DNA from: Cyanoderma ruficeps
Taxonomy: Eukaryota > Chordata > Aves > Passeriformes > Timaliidae
DNA: 64,000 bases
NCBI GenBank assembly: GCA_008694505.1
Contig: VZDJ01000623.1
Coordinates: 6,595,624 to 6,659,623, forward strand
Direction of reading: 5' to 3'
The notes under the pieces are model-generated. The model was not told where the DNA came from. It did no database searches and saw nothing but the letters and a program-made list of their open reading frames with translations. Position numbers and translations under genes: made by a program. This document shows, piece after piece, positions 47,601 to 60,840 of the stretch. Position 1 is the stretch's first letter; every line of letters starts with the position of its first letter.

Positions 47601-50600
47601 TATTTAACAAGCAGCAAGTTCTTTTGCATTCAACTATAGGATGCTGAAATTTTTTGATTAATGTATTTATTTTTTTGATATGAGAAATCCTTGATGAATG
47701 CATAGGAATTCCCTTTGGAAAGCAGTAACTTAGATGCACAACACAATTTTGGTCTCAACCAAAGAAAGGAATTTACACCCTAAGACAAATTGTGCCCAAT
47801 CTGGGAACTCACTGGGAACAAAGGTGATATAAATTTATGTTAAATTTGTAGCATTTGATCCTCAACCTTTGTGTCTTACAATGAATTACAGTCACAAAAC
47901 AGGAATAGAATGAAGTATATGGCTGTTGTATATTGCAATAACATTCCTCTTCTTGTGAGCCAAGAACTTTATTTATCATTATATAGTTCAAGTAATGTTA
48001 CACACCAGATCTACCCAACTGAGCCTGACTATTCAGACCTAAGCAAGGACACTTTCATATATTTTGTGTTATCACGTTTGTATAAGGGCAGATTTTCTTC
48101 AGCTAGCATGTAATTCCAAACAGTAGAGCATACAAATAGGAAACAGATTTTCTGCTGTAAACTAAGACAAAAGGGCTGTAAAGTAAACTGATTTATAGTT
48201 CTGAGAATTATGAAAAATAAATGTTACATTATAAAAATGGTTTGGATGTATAAAAAATGAAAATTTAACAGGACTCACAGTCTTTCTGAAGTTTGGAACT
48301 AGATCACTAGATAGTCTTTGTTTATGTGATCTCTCCTCATATGATTAATATTAGCTCACAGTATGTTATTTTTAAAAGTACTTTTTTGAAAGACATAAGA
48401 AAAAAAATCATGTTGCTCATTTAACTATTTTATTTTAGTTTTTCTCTGCTGCATTCTTTAGCTAAAACAACTACATTCTTTTTAGTGGATCCAGACAGTG
48501 AATGATTTACAAAACCTCTGAACCAGCTTCGAGTTACGAAACTGACCATAAAGTAAGACCACAAAATTATCTGTAAACCATGTTTATTCCAAAAAGATGG
48601 TCTCTTTGTTAAACTCTTCCTATTACTTTGTATGGATTTTAAAGATTAATTTTGCTTTAAGGTGTGTTGAGCAATAAAAGTACTGTGGAGAGGGGTAGAG
48701 GGTTAGACAATAGGAAATTCAGAAAGAATTTACTCCTACAATTTCCACAGCTTCTTCTTATTTATGAAATTTACTTTGCAGCTAAGCCGTTAAAAAGTAA
48801 AATAATTTGATATTTATAGAAGCATGTTCTCAGTCCAAAACTATACACTAAAATGCATTTTCATTGCTAACTACTTAAAACTGAAATTGGGAGGAGATTT
48901 TTTAGAAAAATCACAGCTTGGAATAACAAATTTAAAATACAATTCCAGTGCACATACTTGGGACACTTTCAGTTGATTTCATTTCCAACTGAGCAGTAAG
49001 ACATTTAATGCCACCTCTAATAGGATTCTGTCAAAAACCTGAAGTACTAGAATGATTATTTATTGTCTACCAGAAGCTCCTCACTGTGGCAAATACAAAA
49101 TAAACTGAAATATCATGGGGAATGAACACAGACATGGAGAAGAAAACACATGCTGGGAAATGTTTAACTGAATTTATGATAATAAGGTATTTAGTTTTGA
49201 GCTTAAGAATACTTATTTATATCCAATGGAGTATAATAGAAAACTGTGAGGTGTATTTAATACATGAATCTCACTGTTGGAGTTCCTAATTCTTTTCATT
49301 AGCTGTGAAGGGAGCTCTTTTTGACTAGATAAAATACACTAATCTTCACAGAGGGATGCATGCCAGCATATGCATGTCATGTAAGTGTGTTTTGCCATGT
49401 GTCCCCTGAGGCAAAACTGAGGATGCTTTACCTTGTGGATCTCACTAGGGACAGGAAGGGAATGAAAGAATGGTTTACAGCTGCTCCAAGGGGAGGGCGG
49501 AAAAGAGAAGGGGAAAATGTAAATATTTTCGCAAAAACTGTATAAATTATCATATGGCTTTGCTATACTGGCTTGTATGGGCTCTTATGGGTTCAATCTT
49601 AATTACTCTGGTAGATAGATGTGCACATTTCAGTCATGATTTAACTAATGTAACTAAAATGTTCAGTGCTGTTTTTATTTTTCATTTCTGCCCAGGGAAA
49701 CAAGATAGGCAGGGCAATTCTTTAGACATACATGTTCCATGAGTTTGTGAAGCAAAATGGGCATCTGATAGCAGTTTAGAGTTGTCCTAAACCTGTGAGA
49801 CCTGGAGTGTTTGCTTTTCTAGTTTCCTCTCATGAAAGCAATCTGTAACTTGCAAGTTATCAGAGCAGGACTGGTTTATGGACAATTTCAGTGCTGGTCT
49901 GTATGCACAGGCTCCTGACTGCACAGTTCTCTTAGTCATACCAAACCTTGATAATCGAGCAGAAAAACTGAGCAGGAACACATCTTGTAGAGCCAATACC
50001 CTGGAAAGATCACACCCAAGACCCTGTTCATCTGTGAGTCATGGTGGAGAAAATAAAAAGATCATTAAGCAAACATTCCTGCAGATCTCCAGTTAAAGGT
50101 GTTCTCTGATCTCTGTGATGTTTCCTGGGAACTCTGCAAACACATCCATCTATCCATCAGCAGTGTGTCACTTACACAGTCTGTGCCCTTTTAGCCTCCA
50201 AGCCTCCACTCATACAAAACTGTTTCCTCTGCTCCCCCTGCCACTTCTGAAAAGTCTCCATCCCTCAGGTTTTTGTGCTGTTGGTTCAGTCAATTCACCT
50301 CTGAGAATTTCCTATGGAAATGACTGTAAACACAGATCAATTACTTCATTTAAGTTCAGTCTCCTCTGTCATTGCCTTTTGTGCCTGTATGTCAACCAGT
50401 ATGGGCATGACTGATCAGGGTAAGAGGAGATTAATGGTCACCTTAAACTTTAAAAGGCAGCAGGGGAAGATTTTGCCAGTTAAGGGTTCAAGAAGTCTGC
50501 TGGTAAATAGGCTGCAAGAGCTTCAGAACTCTTTCAGAACAAAGGACTGGCTATCCTAAGATGAGATTCCAAAGTCTGTGCCTGAAGAAACTTCTCTCTT

Positions 50601-51183
50601 GCAGCAGGAAGACTCTAGACTCAAACATCATATTTTGTAACCAAGTTTTATCAAGTTCATGGTCATTTTCACTGATGTGACACTGATAAGAATGTCAAAT
50701 TCATAGAAAATTTCATAGGCCAAGGCATGAGGTTGCTTTGGTAATATTACATCTTGATTTTTCTTGAATAAAAGCTCTTTGCAATTCCCAATTTGCTTAC
50801 AAAAATAAAAGGAAGTATTTAAGTCTGAACTGCATGCATCCCTTGAGTTTCCTGTAAAGAGGCCTATTCTTTAATCAATTGAAGCATTCTTTTATACACA
50901 GAAGTGTTCACAGATTTATATACTAGTTTCATGGTGATGACCAATTACAAAAACAAAAAGCAAATGACAGTTGAAAAGGGCAACTTGTATTCAAAAACAT
51001 AGCCCATATTGAAGAAAGATTGAAGGAGGTATTGTTTCTGCACATAAATCCTATTTCTTTTATGCACTTTTAGCATTTCCAGATGGTAAGTTGCTGTGAC
51101 AGACACAAAAAAATAAACAAAAAAATGCATATATAAAGTTCTTATACATTGGCACAATCACAACATGAATCAAAGCAATAAAT
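44650..51183. other. Anonymous AT-rich DNA, no gene seen
   Basis: The 130-codon frame at 45071-45463 (-) was examined; it has no domain, and its neighbouring frames overlap on the other strand. An 11-bp tandem duplication GCCTAGGAATG lies at 46575-46596, and (TA)n at 47485-47497. No mobile element recognised. Confidence 0.5.
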
Positions 51184-51238
51184 GTGGAGGGGTGTTGTGG
51201 TGGGGGGTTTTTTGGTTTGTTTTGTTTGTTTTTTTTAA
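51184..51238 (+). repeat. G/T-only low-complexity tract
   Basis: GTGGAGGGGTGTTGTGG, then GGGGGGTTTTTTGG and TTTG repeats, nearly free of A and C. Same kind as the tracts at 20522, 34162 and 56546. Confidence 0.8.
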
Positions 51239-54200
51239 TTCAGGTGAGTGCTTCCTTCCTAATCTTTTGGAAATACTTCACTGGAACACATTTAACCACA
51301 TAGTAAATGGCCAACAGAGTGGTGTCACTTCCATGACTACACTGGAAAAGCTCATCTCTTCTTATTCTCTCAATAGGTGTTGTAGTAAATACAGAGTTTT
51401 AGTGTTTTTAACCACTATTATGGCTTTTCAAATACCAAAAATCACTGTTTCCCTTATAAGTCATGTACAAATAAATATAATTTAATCACCATTTCTTTTT
51501 CAATAATCACAGTATGAAAAGCTGTAGATGGATATGCTATCTATAGTGCATGAGGACAATATCATTTTAGACAAATCTAAATGATGTCAAATTTTAACTT
51601 GCTTTGTCCCTTTCTTTCACACACAGATTTTAAAACAAGGTATACTAAACATGGGAAAGAATGAGAAATAATCTGAGAGACAAAACAGCAGAGAAATTTG
51701 TGAAGATATTAAAAAAGTGACAAAGCATGAAAAACCGAAGGAAGAAACAGTATGAAAAAAAGGAAGGAAAGAAGTGCAGAAAAACAAGTAAGGGGATTAT
51801 AAGGCTGAGAAGGAGGCACACGTTTAACATTTTTACTAGGGTATTTTCAGAATATTGTCATATAGCTGTAGGAATATATCTTGCTTATTTTTATTATGGA
51901 ACATAATTCCATAGTGACTGGACTTCCACGCTTGGGTTCCAGTCTTCAGATTTTTGGCACTTTTTGGATCTTCCTTTCTATAATATTAGTCTCCAAGAAG
52001 CCATTATGTGTTTTGCTGAGCTAAAGTTTTTTCATATTTATCCAGCTTCTATTTAGAACCCATTGGGCTTAAAATTATTTGGTGATCTTGTAATACAATT
52101 TTATTTTATAGGAAAAAAAAAACCTCTTGCATAAATTCTGGCTAAGACAAAGGGATGTAGGAACAGACCCAAAGCATATGGGTTAAATTAACGCCTGCTG
52201 AGTTGCAGTGCCAGCATTTGTCTGATTTAATGACATGATTTTAAATAATTGGAGGGGGGTCTTGAGCATCCTCCCTGTGATTTTCTGATGGATTAATTTT
52301 AAACAGAGGCACAGGGAACATTTGGGACCACTGGTGTGAATGTCTTCTGTTGGTTAACAGTGAATAATTGGCCTAGTTTCTTGTCCCATTTCTTCTTCAG
52401 AAAAACACAATTAATTCAAATGTGCTGGCCAGTGATATGCACAGCAGAGCTGCAAGCACTGCTAATAAGACCAATCTCAGGAGTGAATAAAGCAGATCAG
52501 ATGGTCAGGAGTGGGACAGGCAGCAAAAATGAATCAATAAGAAACAAGTTGGTCAAGTTCAACCTATCACTACATAGGCCAAGAATATTTAAAAATATGA
52601 AGATTTATTTACAATTAAACTCGAACATGAGAGTGAAAGAATATTAAAGGTGACAATTTAGGTGCTGATCATGATTCTAGAGTTCAAGAGTGAAAATCAA
52701 ATGTTAAAGTCTGGTTTTCCTAGTGCCTGAGGAGTTCTTTCTAATAGACAGATGAAACATAATCTCAATGTTATTTTCAAAGACTGTTTCAAAAACACTC
52801 TTTTCAACATATTATTTTGTCTTCAACAAGCACCTCTTTTGTTTCATGGTGTAAGATGCTATCTGGCTTTAGAGGGGTGCTTTTCAAGCTGTTAAGACTA
52901 ATAAAAAAAAATAGAATTAGTTTCTCTTCTAATTAACTCAGTCAAACATGCAGATGTAGATCTAAATCTGGAATTTCACGTATGCAACAGATTAAAATCC
53001 CATACAAAAACTGTTTATGAAAATGCTGTATAGAATTTATGTGTATACATTTGACATGGAAAGCAATTCCGGAAGAAAAAATGAATTATCTAATCAGAAC
53101 TAATATATTGTGCTGCATTTTGGTAAATACTGCTGCTTACAACACACAAACAGAAAAGTGGATCTCAAGCACATAATGCTCTACTTATACCAATTTATTT
53201 TTAGTATATGGAAAACCTGAACTAGGAAAATTAACATATTCATTGTAAATCCAAAACTGAGTGTGTTATGTGAGCTGCAATTTAATCACAATGACTGTAG
53301 CTTTGGCTTGATAGATAAGCTCACTATAAAGACCTTATTTCCTATTTCTTCAAAATAAGCACAAAAGCCCCATACTTGGAGTTGACCAGTCTCTTGAGTT
53401 TTTAAGTCCTTCAAGTTTTTGAGCAACTTTTCTAACTTAACTAAACAAGAAGCATCCAGTGTTCAAAAAGTAGCCAGGTTTTAAAAAGAAACTATACAGA
53501 TTTTTTCTAATATAAATCCACCCTCTTAGCATTCTTTGAAGATAAACACATCAAGGTGTCTCTTGTAATGCTGTGCATCTGCACAATGATGTTGTGTTTT
53601 AAATGAAAACAGAATTTAGAAATGAGAACTAGAGGGGCAGAAAGCTGGATGGTAACTCACTAAAACACTTAGCTCATGAGCTGAGAAAAGTTTGGAACTT
53701 GAACAGAACAGCTGGAATTTATAATTTCTGCTTTGCAAAAATTTTGTGTTTCCTGAAGAATATAAGGTTTTCTGACTGAAAAATCTGCATGGTTTGTTCA
53801 GCAAATAATCCCAGCTTTTTGCTTTTGGATAAACTTGCAGACTGTGAGAAACTTCTCATGTTTATACTTTATTTTCCATGTACTTGTGTCTGCCGAATCA
53901 TATGAAGTAATCAAAAAAACAAACAAAAAAAATTGAAATTTCCCATTTTGCAAGAGAAAACCCTTTCTTCAAAAAATATTTTTTTCACAAAAAAACTTTC
54001 AAGAAAATGAAGAATTTTCAGTACAAACAGAACAATCTTCCCTCACTGAAAGGTGTTCCAGCAAAGCAATTCTGACCAGTTGTTTGCAATAATAATGACC
54101 TCAGGATGGTGTCTCACATCAAAATCATTACACAAACCTGGAAAATGTAAATCAGTCTATTTAGTCAAAATGATGTTTCAATTTACACTTCCACCTTGAA

Positions 54201-56545
54201 ATAAGTCAGTTGAGTCTTTGTGTTTTGAAAAAAAAAAAAAAAAACAACAAAAATAAACCAAAACCAAAAGGGAACTACCTGTTAGTAATAATTGTACAAC
54301 CTTCAAAACCAGAGGAGACTTCTTCATTCAACCAGTCTGAGTTTTTCTTTTCCACAGTGCAAACCAGGAAGGTAAGGAACTGATAGCAGCCCAGACTCTG
54401 ACCTCAGCTATCTGACCTGATTTTTAGAAGAGCTGAACACTCAGAGTTTAAGCTGAAGCCGCCAGGCCTTGCAGCTGTGTGATTTTCTTGCCAATCATAC
54501 AGTTGGTCCAAAAAAAAGAAAATAGCTTTAAACTAGCTAAGAACTGAGGAAGATGATCAATAGTTATCAACAGTAATAAAGGGGTATTAGTTTTATAGTA
54601 GCTTGACCTACTTCATTTTAAGAAAGAATATGCAAAACATTTACTTTGGAATACACCATCATGAATCTTAAGCTGAAGTTTCATTTTAAGATGGCAGTAT
54701 TCATTACACCCTACCTGGGATAATGTTACAGAGACTTAAAAGGAAAACATTGTCCAGTCTCTGAATCACAGGGGGGATCTGTGACAGAGTCAAAACATCC
54801 CTTTTCATTTTACTAAGCTGTTTCATGTGATAGATATTTCCAAGTGCCTGAAATTTATTATCTATAAACTGTGTTATAAAATCAATTATTTAAGTACTGT
54901 TTAATATTCTTAGAATATTAGAACTGCTGAAGTAATAAAAATATATATTCTTAAAGGACGGATTCAAAACCATTTGTTTCAGAATCAAAATTTGCACATT
55001 TTAAAATATCTGGTTTCACAGTACAGTGACAGTGCACGTATGACCCCCAAGTTACCATGGATGGTGCCTAAAAACCCATCAAAAATTCATGAAAGTGTTA
55101 GACTCATAATAAACTGAATGGAGGAATAAATGATTCCTTAGTCCATAAGTTATCTCTATTGACTTTAGTACAAGTAGTGCTGGCTGAGACTGTGCTCCAG
55201 AACCCCCACCACTTTAAACTTCCAAAGGACAGATTTGAAAAAATCAAGAGCAATTCCTGGAGTCAATAATGTTCTTTTTCTTCAGACCGCATGCATTTAG
55301 GCAGAAACATTAAATACAAAATTCAACTATGAGGCTTTTCATGCACATTTTTCTTCTGTGTTCTCTTCTGGTCCTCAATGAGCACAATGATGTGAACTCA
55401 AAAGAGCTACCATGTGCTGAACAGCTTTTCACTAACTCCTTATTAGAGTAAAGGAAGAAATGAAACTGTTTGCAGCAGCATCAGCCATGAGCTTGCTCCT
55501 CACTTGGTCTCTACCCTCAACTGGGAAGTTTTCTGGGAGTGTTGGGCCATGTGAAGGTGAAGCCATGCTATGCCTAAGCTTCCTCTGATATCAGTTTCCT
55601 TCCAAAGTTTCTGAAGGCCAGTTTGCATGGTTCCTGGACACCTAATAAGTCCCAGGACCAGATCTCAGATGTAATTTGTAACTTTTTTTCTATTTCCAGA
55701 AATGCATTCTGAGGAATTCAATAATGACAAAGTATGTCTTTTACCATTTCTATTGTTCCTTGAGTCTAGTGTTCTACTTTCTTTTTTGTCTCTGTACAAG
55801 ACACCTCACATAAACTTTTCATAATGTCCCATCTGGTTTATCTGATTATTTATTTGTATTTTCAAAGTGCCTTTCACTGAGGCACCAGTCTCCTTGAACT
55901 ATGACCACCATGTTGCTGCTCACCAGAGGCATTCAGCAGTCTGAGGCAGTTTGAGTCACAGGATGTATCTTCCCACTGCAGAAGGACCTGTTATTTCAAA
56001 GGATGTAGACAATAATCTCCCTCTTCCATTTCAGAAATCTCCTATGTTGTGTCACTGCACAACCAGTTGAAATGTCGGTCAAACATGATCTTTGCATTTT
56101 GCATTAAGTATTTTTGTGAACATTGAGAAAACAGAAAGAGAGCCCCATAGTTTATCTGCATAAGACTGAGTGATTTTACTTCCTTGCAACTCACTGCAAA
56201 TCAATCACAGCAGATGGAACCCATAATTCACTTGCTCTGGGGTTTCCAGTAACTTAAAGTGACAGTCTTAAGCCAAATCTTCATATTTCTTTGATTGTCT
56301 AGTTAGTTTCACTGGCAAAGCAACCCACAACGGAGAATTTTACTTCTGAGCCTCACTGTTTGCTCCTCCTGGGCATCACCACTGCTCAGTAAAGGTACAT
56401 ACAGCTTGATTTGGTTTTTTGAAGGCAAAACATGTTGTTATCCATCTAGTTCTTACTCAGTCCTCCTTAGTCCTAATACCTGTTATAAGCCTTGGGTGTA
56501 AAAACATCTCTGAAAAGGGCTACATTTCCAAGGATCCTAGATCAT
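51239..56545. other. Anonymous AT-rich DNA, no gene seen
   Basis: A-rich runs at 53911-53933 and 54227-54262. No exon, RNA gene or recognised element. Confidence 0.55.
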
Positions 56546-56778
56546 GTGGGGTTTTTTATTTCTTTTTTTTTTCTTTCACTTTAGTTTGTTTGGTATTTTG
56601 GTTATTTTTTGTTATGATAGTCCCAATATCCTAAGCAATTGTCCATCATTCTTTTCTGCTGAAGGAGAGTATTATTTTTTGGTTTGTTTTGTTGTTTTTG
56701 TTTTTGATTCATTGGGGGATTTTGTATATTTTCTTCAGGGTTTTTTGGTTTTTGGGGTTATTTTTGTGTTTTTTTCTG
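56546..56778 (+). repeat. Two T/G-rich tracts separated by ordinary sequence
   Basis: The first runs 56546-56612 and the second about 56670-56778. Both are almost all T and G (GGTTTTTTGGTTTTTGGGG). The 114-codon plus frame across them, rich in F, V and G, is a product of this composition rather than a membrane protein. Confidence 0.75.
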
Positions 56779-58680
56779 ATAGTAACAGTGATACTTTTGT
56801 GTCTGAGCTCTACCTTTATCAGAAACTGAATTTATTTACAGAAATTCATTCTCAGTACAAACACATAATTTACTTCCATCTTAGATGAACTGGTAAGACT
56901 ATATTAATATTATTATTTTCTGGGTAGAAGGTGTAAAACTTGGATTGCTGTGCATATGCTTACAAGCATGTAAGACAAATCTTATGCTGTTGATAGCTTT
57001 TGAAATGCCCTAAGATTTTTTGTTGACCTTGCCAATGCAGTTTCTCTCAGAGAACTCCTGGTTACCTTCTTAAGCAGCTGTAGAGATGGAACAGGCTTTC
57101 TCACCAAAGATTTAATTCTTTGTGAGTTTTGTGATTAAAAAATTCCTCTGACTTCTAATGAGATTAGAATGTTTCAGTTATACTTCCTGATTTGTGATGA
57201 CACTTTCACATAAATAATTAAAGTCTGTACTCCTTATCTTTCAGTCGTGAGAACAACTTGTGATCCACTTGGGATGCAATTCAAGGTGATGAGAGAAGTG
57301 ATGGAAATACTCCATACACTGAAAAAGATTTGCCTGGATGGAGGATGGACGTGCTGAGCTCTTTTAACCTCTTCAATAATCTTGTGATTTCTCTTGGGAA
57401 TGAGCAAGTACTTTCCTTTCAATGGATTCCTTGGCAGTGACTGTTCATATATCCGTCTTGACTTTGACCTCCAAAGCTCACAGCAGTCAATTAAACAGTG
57501 TATCTGTGAACTGTCCTACTTTAAATAATCCTGTCATAATGTCAGACTTTGATTTTCTTGAAACTCTGCCTAAATAATAATGCATTTTGGATATATTCTG
57601 GTATTAATAGATGAGCAATTTTATTCTGTGTTTTGAACCTCCCACAGAAATTGATTTTTTTATTATCCATAATTTAGCTCCAAGCAAATTGGTATCTTAA
57701 AATGGTCCTAGACTTGCATGTAGCAGCCAGCATGGTGAGCACATGCCAAATTTCCAAATTGGAAACACCTTGGCTCAGTGTGTCTCTGCAAAGTATTTTA
57801 AGGATATGTCCATACTGGTGAATAAAACAGGCTTATCTACTTGCCATGTATATAAAAGGTAAACAAAATGGTTGTTCTCTGGCCCTAGAGGCCAAATGTC
57901 TTGTCGTAGTTTACATCAGAGGTACGACTAAACTCTTTCCCCCAAATCTCCAAAACTGCAGGGCTACATCCAAACTGCCCTAACCTGTGGCATTCCCCAA
58001 AGGGCTTCTGAACACTGGGAAAGCCCCAGCTGAGATGGGAAAAACCCATTCCAGGGCTGTACATTAAACAGCACAAGTCAGTGGCTCAGTGATCCAGCCT
58101 GTTCCCTAGATGAGTTTTATTTGCCTATATATTAATGGAGCCTAATTATCAGCAAGGTGCTAAATTGAAGTGCAGAACTATTTCAAATGTGTGTGAAGAA
58201 TGTAAAAAACAGACAATGTTCTTTAACCCCTTTGTCATGGGTAGGAAACACAGGAAAATAATCTGATTCCAATTACATTCATAAGAAGAAAACTTCACTT
58301 CTAGCCAGGAAATTCACAGCCCATTTCCAACTTAAAGCAAAATGTCATGGCCAACATATAAACTGCTTAAAAATGGCTTTATGTGATGAAAGTGCTGACA
58401 GACCTTTAATTATACCCGTGAGTGTGACTATATAGCTGAATAATTTTCAATTCTTCTTTGATTCTTGAGGTCTGAAGCAATTTTAATTCACTGTGAAGTG
58501 ACATCTACCAGAGTACCGGTGTGAGGCACTTTATTTTAATATTAAACATATGGAATTACAAACTGATTATTTCCTAAGTGTCCATAACTTTTGACCTGAC
58601 TCCAAAGTAGTCAATTAAATTAAAAGTATTATCATTAATAAAAAAATGTGTTTCTGTAACTGTGAAAGTGGGCGAATAAT
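56779..58680. other. Anonymous AT-rich DNA, no gene seen
   Basis: No frame above 65 codons with any motif. No repeat recognised. Confidence 0.55.
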
Positions 58681-58790
58681 AAGAATAGAATAGAATAGAA
58701 TAGAATAGAATAGAATAGAATAGAATAGAATAGAATAGAATAGAATAGAATAGAATAGAATAGAATAGAATAGAATAGAATGGAATAGAA
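58681..58790. repeat. (TAGAA)n pentanucleotide satellite
   Basis: Nineteen exact TAGAA units at 58686-58780, with AAGAA before and TGGAA TAGAA after, giving 22 unit lengths in all. On the minus strand it reads (TTCTA)n and directly follows a CR1-type 3' end, so it is probably an expanded CR1 tail. The minus-strand frame of repeated SILFY is this satellite translated. Confidence 0.95.
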
Positions 58791-58880
58791 ATGTTTCAGT
58801 TGGAAGGNTTATAAGTTTGCCAGATTTCAACTGTTTGCTGCAACTGGCCCTTGCCAAGCATCTGCCTAAGTCTGAAGGAT
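58791..58880 (-). mobile_element. Short CR1-type 3' end, minus strand
   Basis: Next to the satellite, the plus strand reads GTTTCAGTTGGAAGG with an N at 58808. This matches the reverse complement of a CR1 3' end (TTGGAAGGGACC). The following CCAGATTTCAACTG...CAACTGGCCC resembles the diverged ATCTAGTCCAACTG part. Only some 90 bases can be followed. Confidence 0.6.
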
Positions 58881-60540
58881 TTTCCCTTCTTTGCTTTCTG
58901 TCTCTTTTTATATTTTGTTACATGCAACTCAGTTAAAGTTGTGATGAATTACAGACTGGTTAAGCCACAGCCCAGCAAAAATTATATTATATGTTTATCT
59001 AATTATAAGTTTATCTAAAGTTATGCTGTGTAAATAGTCCAGATGATTAAATGATGCCCATTTAACCTGTGCAAAATAGCATGTCTATATCTGTCCTTGT
59101 TGAAGAAAGAGCCTCACAGTGTGTACTGGTGGTGAAAGCATTTCAGTTTCATGGGATAGAAGTTCAAATAGGAGCAGGATCATTCATGTAGAATCAGGGC
59201 TGATAAAACTTAGATGCAAAGAGGACAGTACTCCATATGTTTTTCAAATCTCAGATTTAGCCCAGCTCAAAGTCCAGTATGAATCCTATTCACAATAATC
59301 TGCTAGATCTAAGTGCCTGAAAAAGAAATTAATATGATTAAATTATTGCCTTAGATCTAGTATAAAGATTTAAATTGCAATTCAAACACTTTTGCAGGGA
59401 TGCAGTTTTAGCATACACTGATGATCTATGTATTTGGTGGAAGGATGCTATTACAAAGGAATAATTTTCAAGCCTTGGAAATTATTAGAGGTTACAAATT
59501 CTCCCCTCTTGCAGCTGAAATATATTTATGTGCAAAGTGTAAATGGCAATGCAAAGTTTTCCCATTGTGAAAAAATAGAACTAAGCATGAAAAAAATAAT
59601 CAACAAAACCTACTCATGCCCACCCTCAAAAACACCTTTGATATTCCATACCAGAGCCTCTTGGTTGACTTGACTAAATGTACTTTTCTCTAAAGCCTGC
59701 CAGTAAAGTAGAAAGTTCTATTTCCCTGACACAGACATATTTCCAAGTGCCATCTACTCACAGACATACCTGATGATTGCAATATAGGGCTTTTAAATAG
59801 CAAACAAAGTTTGCATCTTGGCTGGAATTTCAAACATCACAGAAGCCAACTGGGTTGATTCCAACCATGTAGGTGGAAATTGGTTCATTCATTGCACCTT
59901 TATGTAAAATTAAAGAGTGGCAGTCATTGACTTACAACTTCAGATACCCCAAAGGCCTTTTATGTTGGTGGAAGCAAGAAGAAAGGATAACTCACAAATT
60001 AAGCATAATATTCTCATGTGCCACCTATAAAAAACATGAAATTTGCCTTATCACCTTCCTTAAATTAATTGTCTTTGAGTCAAGTCATTAACTCAACTGT
60101 TTTACGTTCTTCCTACAGGTATTAGCCCAAGAATAATGCACTAGGCTCCCATCTTCTTCACAACAGTACCTTATGTATAAGGGCATTATTACCCCGCCCC
60201 ATCCACACATTTCCCCAAGCCATAGAATAAAATTTGTGACAATTGAGGCAAGTACTGTAGCAGCAAAAAATAAGGCAAACATGAGGGGTCACTAAAATTA
60301 TTAATGCATCTCTATAGTACCTCCTTGCTAGTGAACATGGAAATTGCTGATATACTTTTGCAGATTATTAATAATGAGAATATAGTTTTCCATTTAATAA
60401 CAAGCAAAGTGTTCATTAGTTAGTTTAATGTGGCACATATTTATGTGGGGATTGCTTTGATTTAAACTAGCTAAATAGATCTGGACAAGGAGCAATTGTT
60501 AGAGAATTTAGGACACTTTGGGGTCTTTTTTTCTGATGGG
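58881..60540. other. Anonymous AT-rich DNA, no gene seen
   Basis: No supportable exon or element. Confidence 0.55.
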
Positions 60541-60840
60541 GAGTGCAGGCTGAGAGGTTGCAGTGTTAAGGTCGAGCTGCCAAAACTCTGGCAGCATTAG
60601 TCTGGCTGGAGTGGCGTGTCAGGGAGAGCCGTGCTCAGCCCGGGGCTGAGGCTGAGCAGCTCCACAGCTGTCCTGCGGAATCCCTCCCCGGGGAGCCCCC
60701 GGGCTCCTGTGCCTGCCCAGGGGCTGCTTCCCACCGTCAGGGCAGGAGATGTGATGTGTTCAGAGAAAGGCAGAAAAGCACACCTGGGAGCAAACCAGGC
60801 AGGAGATGAACAACTGTTCTCCTCTCGGGGCTGCTGAGAA
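60541..60840. other. GC-rich island with several CpGs
   Basis: Sharp rise in G+C, with CCCGGGGC and CCCCGGGGAGCCCCCGGGC words at 60635-60700, then a return to AT-rich DNA at about 60841. The 73-codon plus frame at 60616-60837 has no motif. It could be a small CpG-bearing promoter, an unrecognised repeat or a GC-biased conversion patch. Confidence 0.4.

Noticed and set aside
56544..56888. Frame rich in F, V, G and L that looks like membrane segments
   Set aside because: It is a translation of T/G low-complexity sequence.
58615..58857. Frame of repeated SILFY residues
   Set aside because: It is the (TAGAA)n satellite read on the minus strand.
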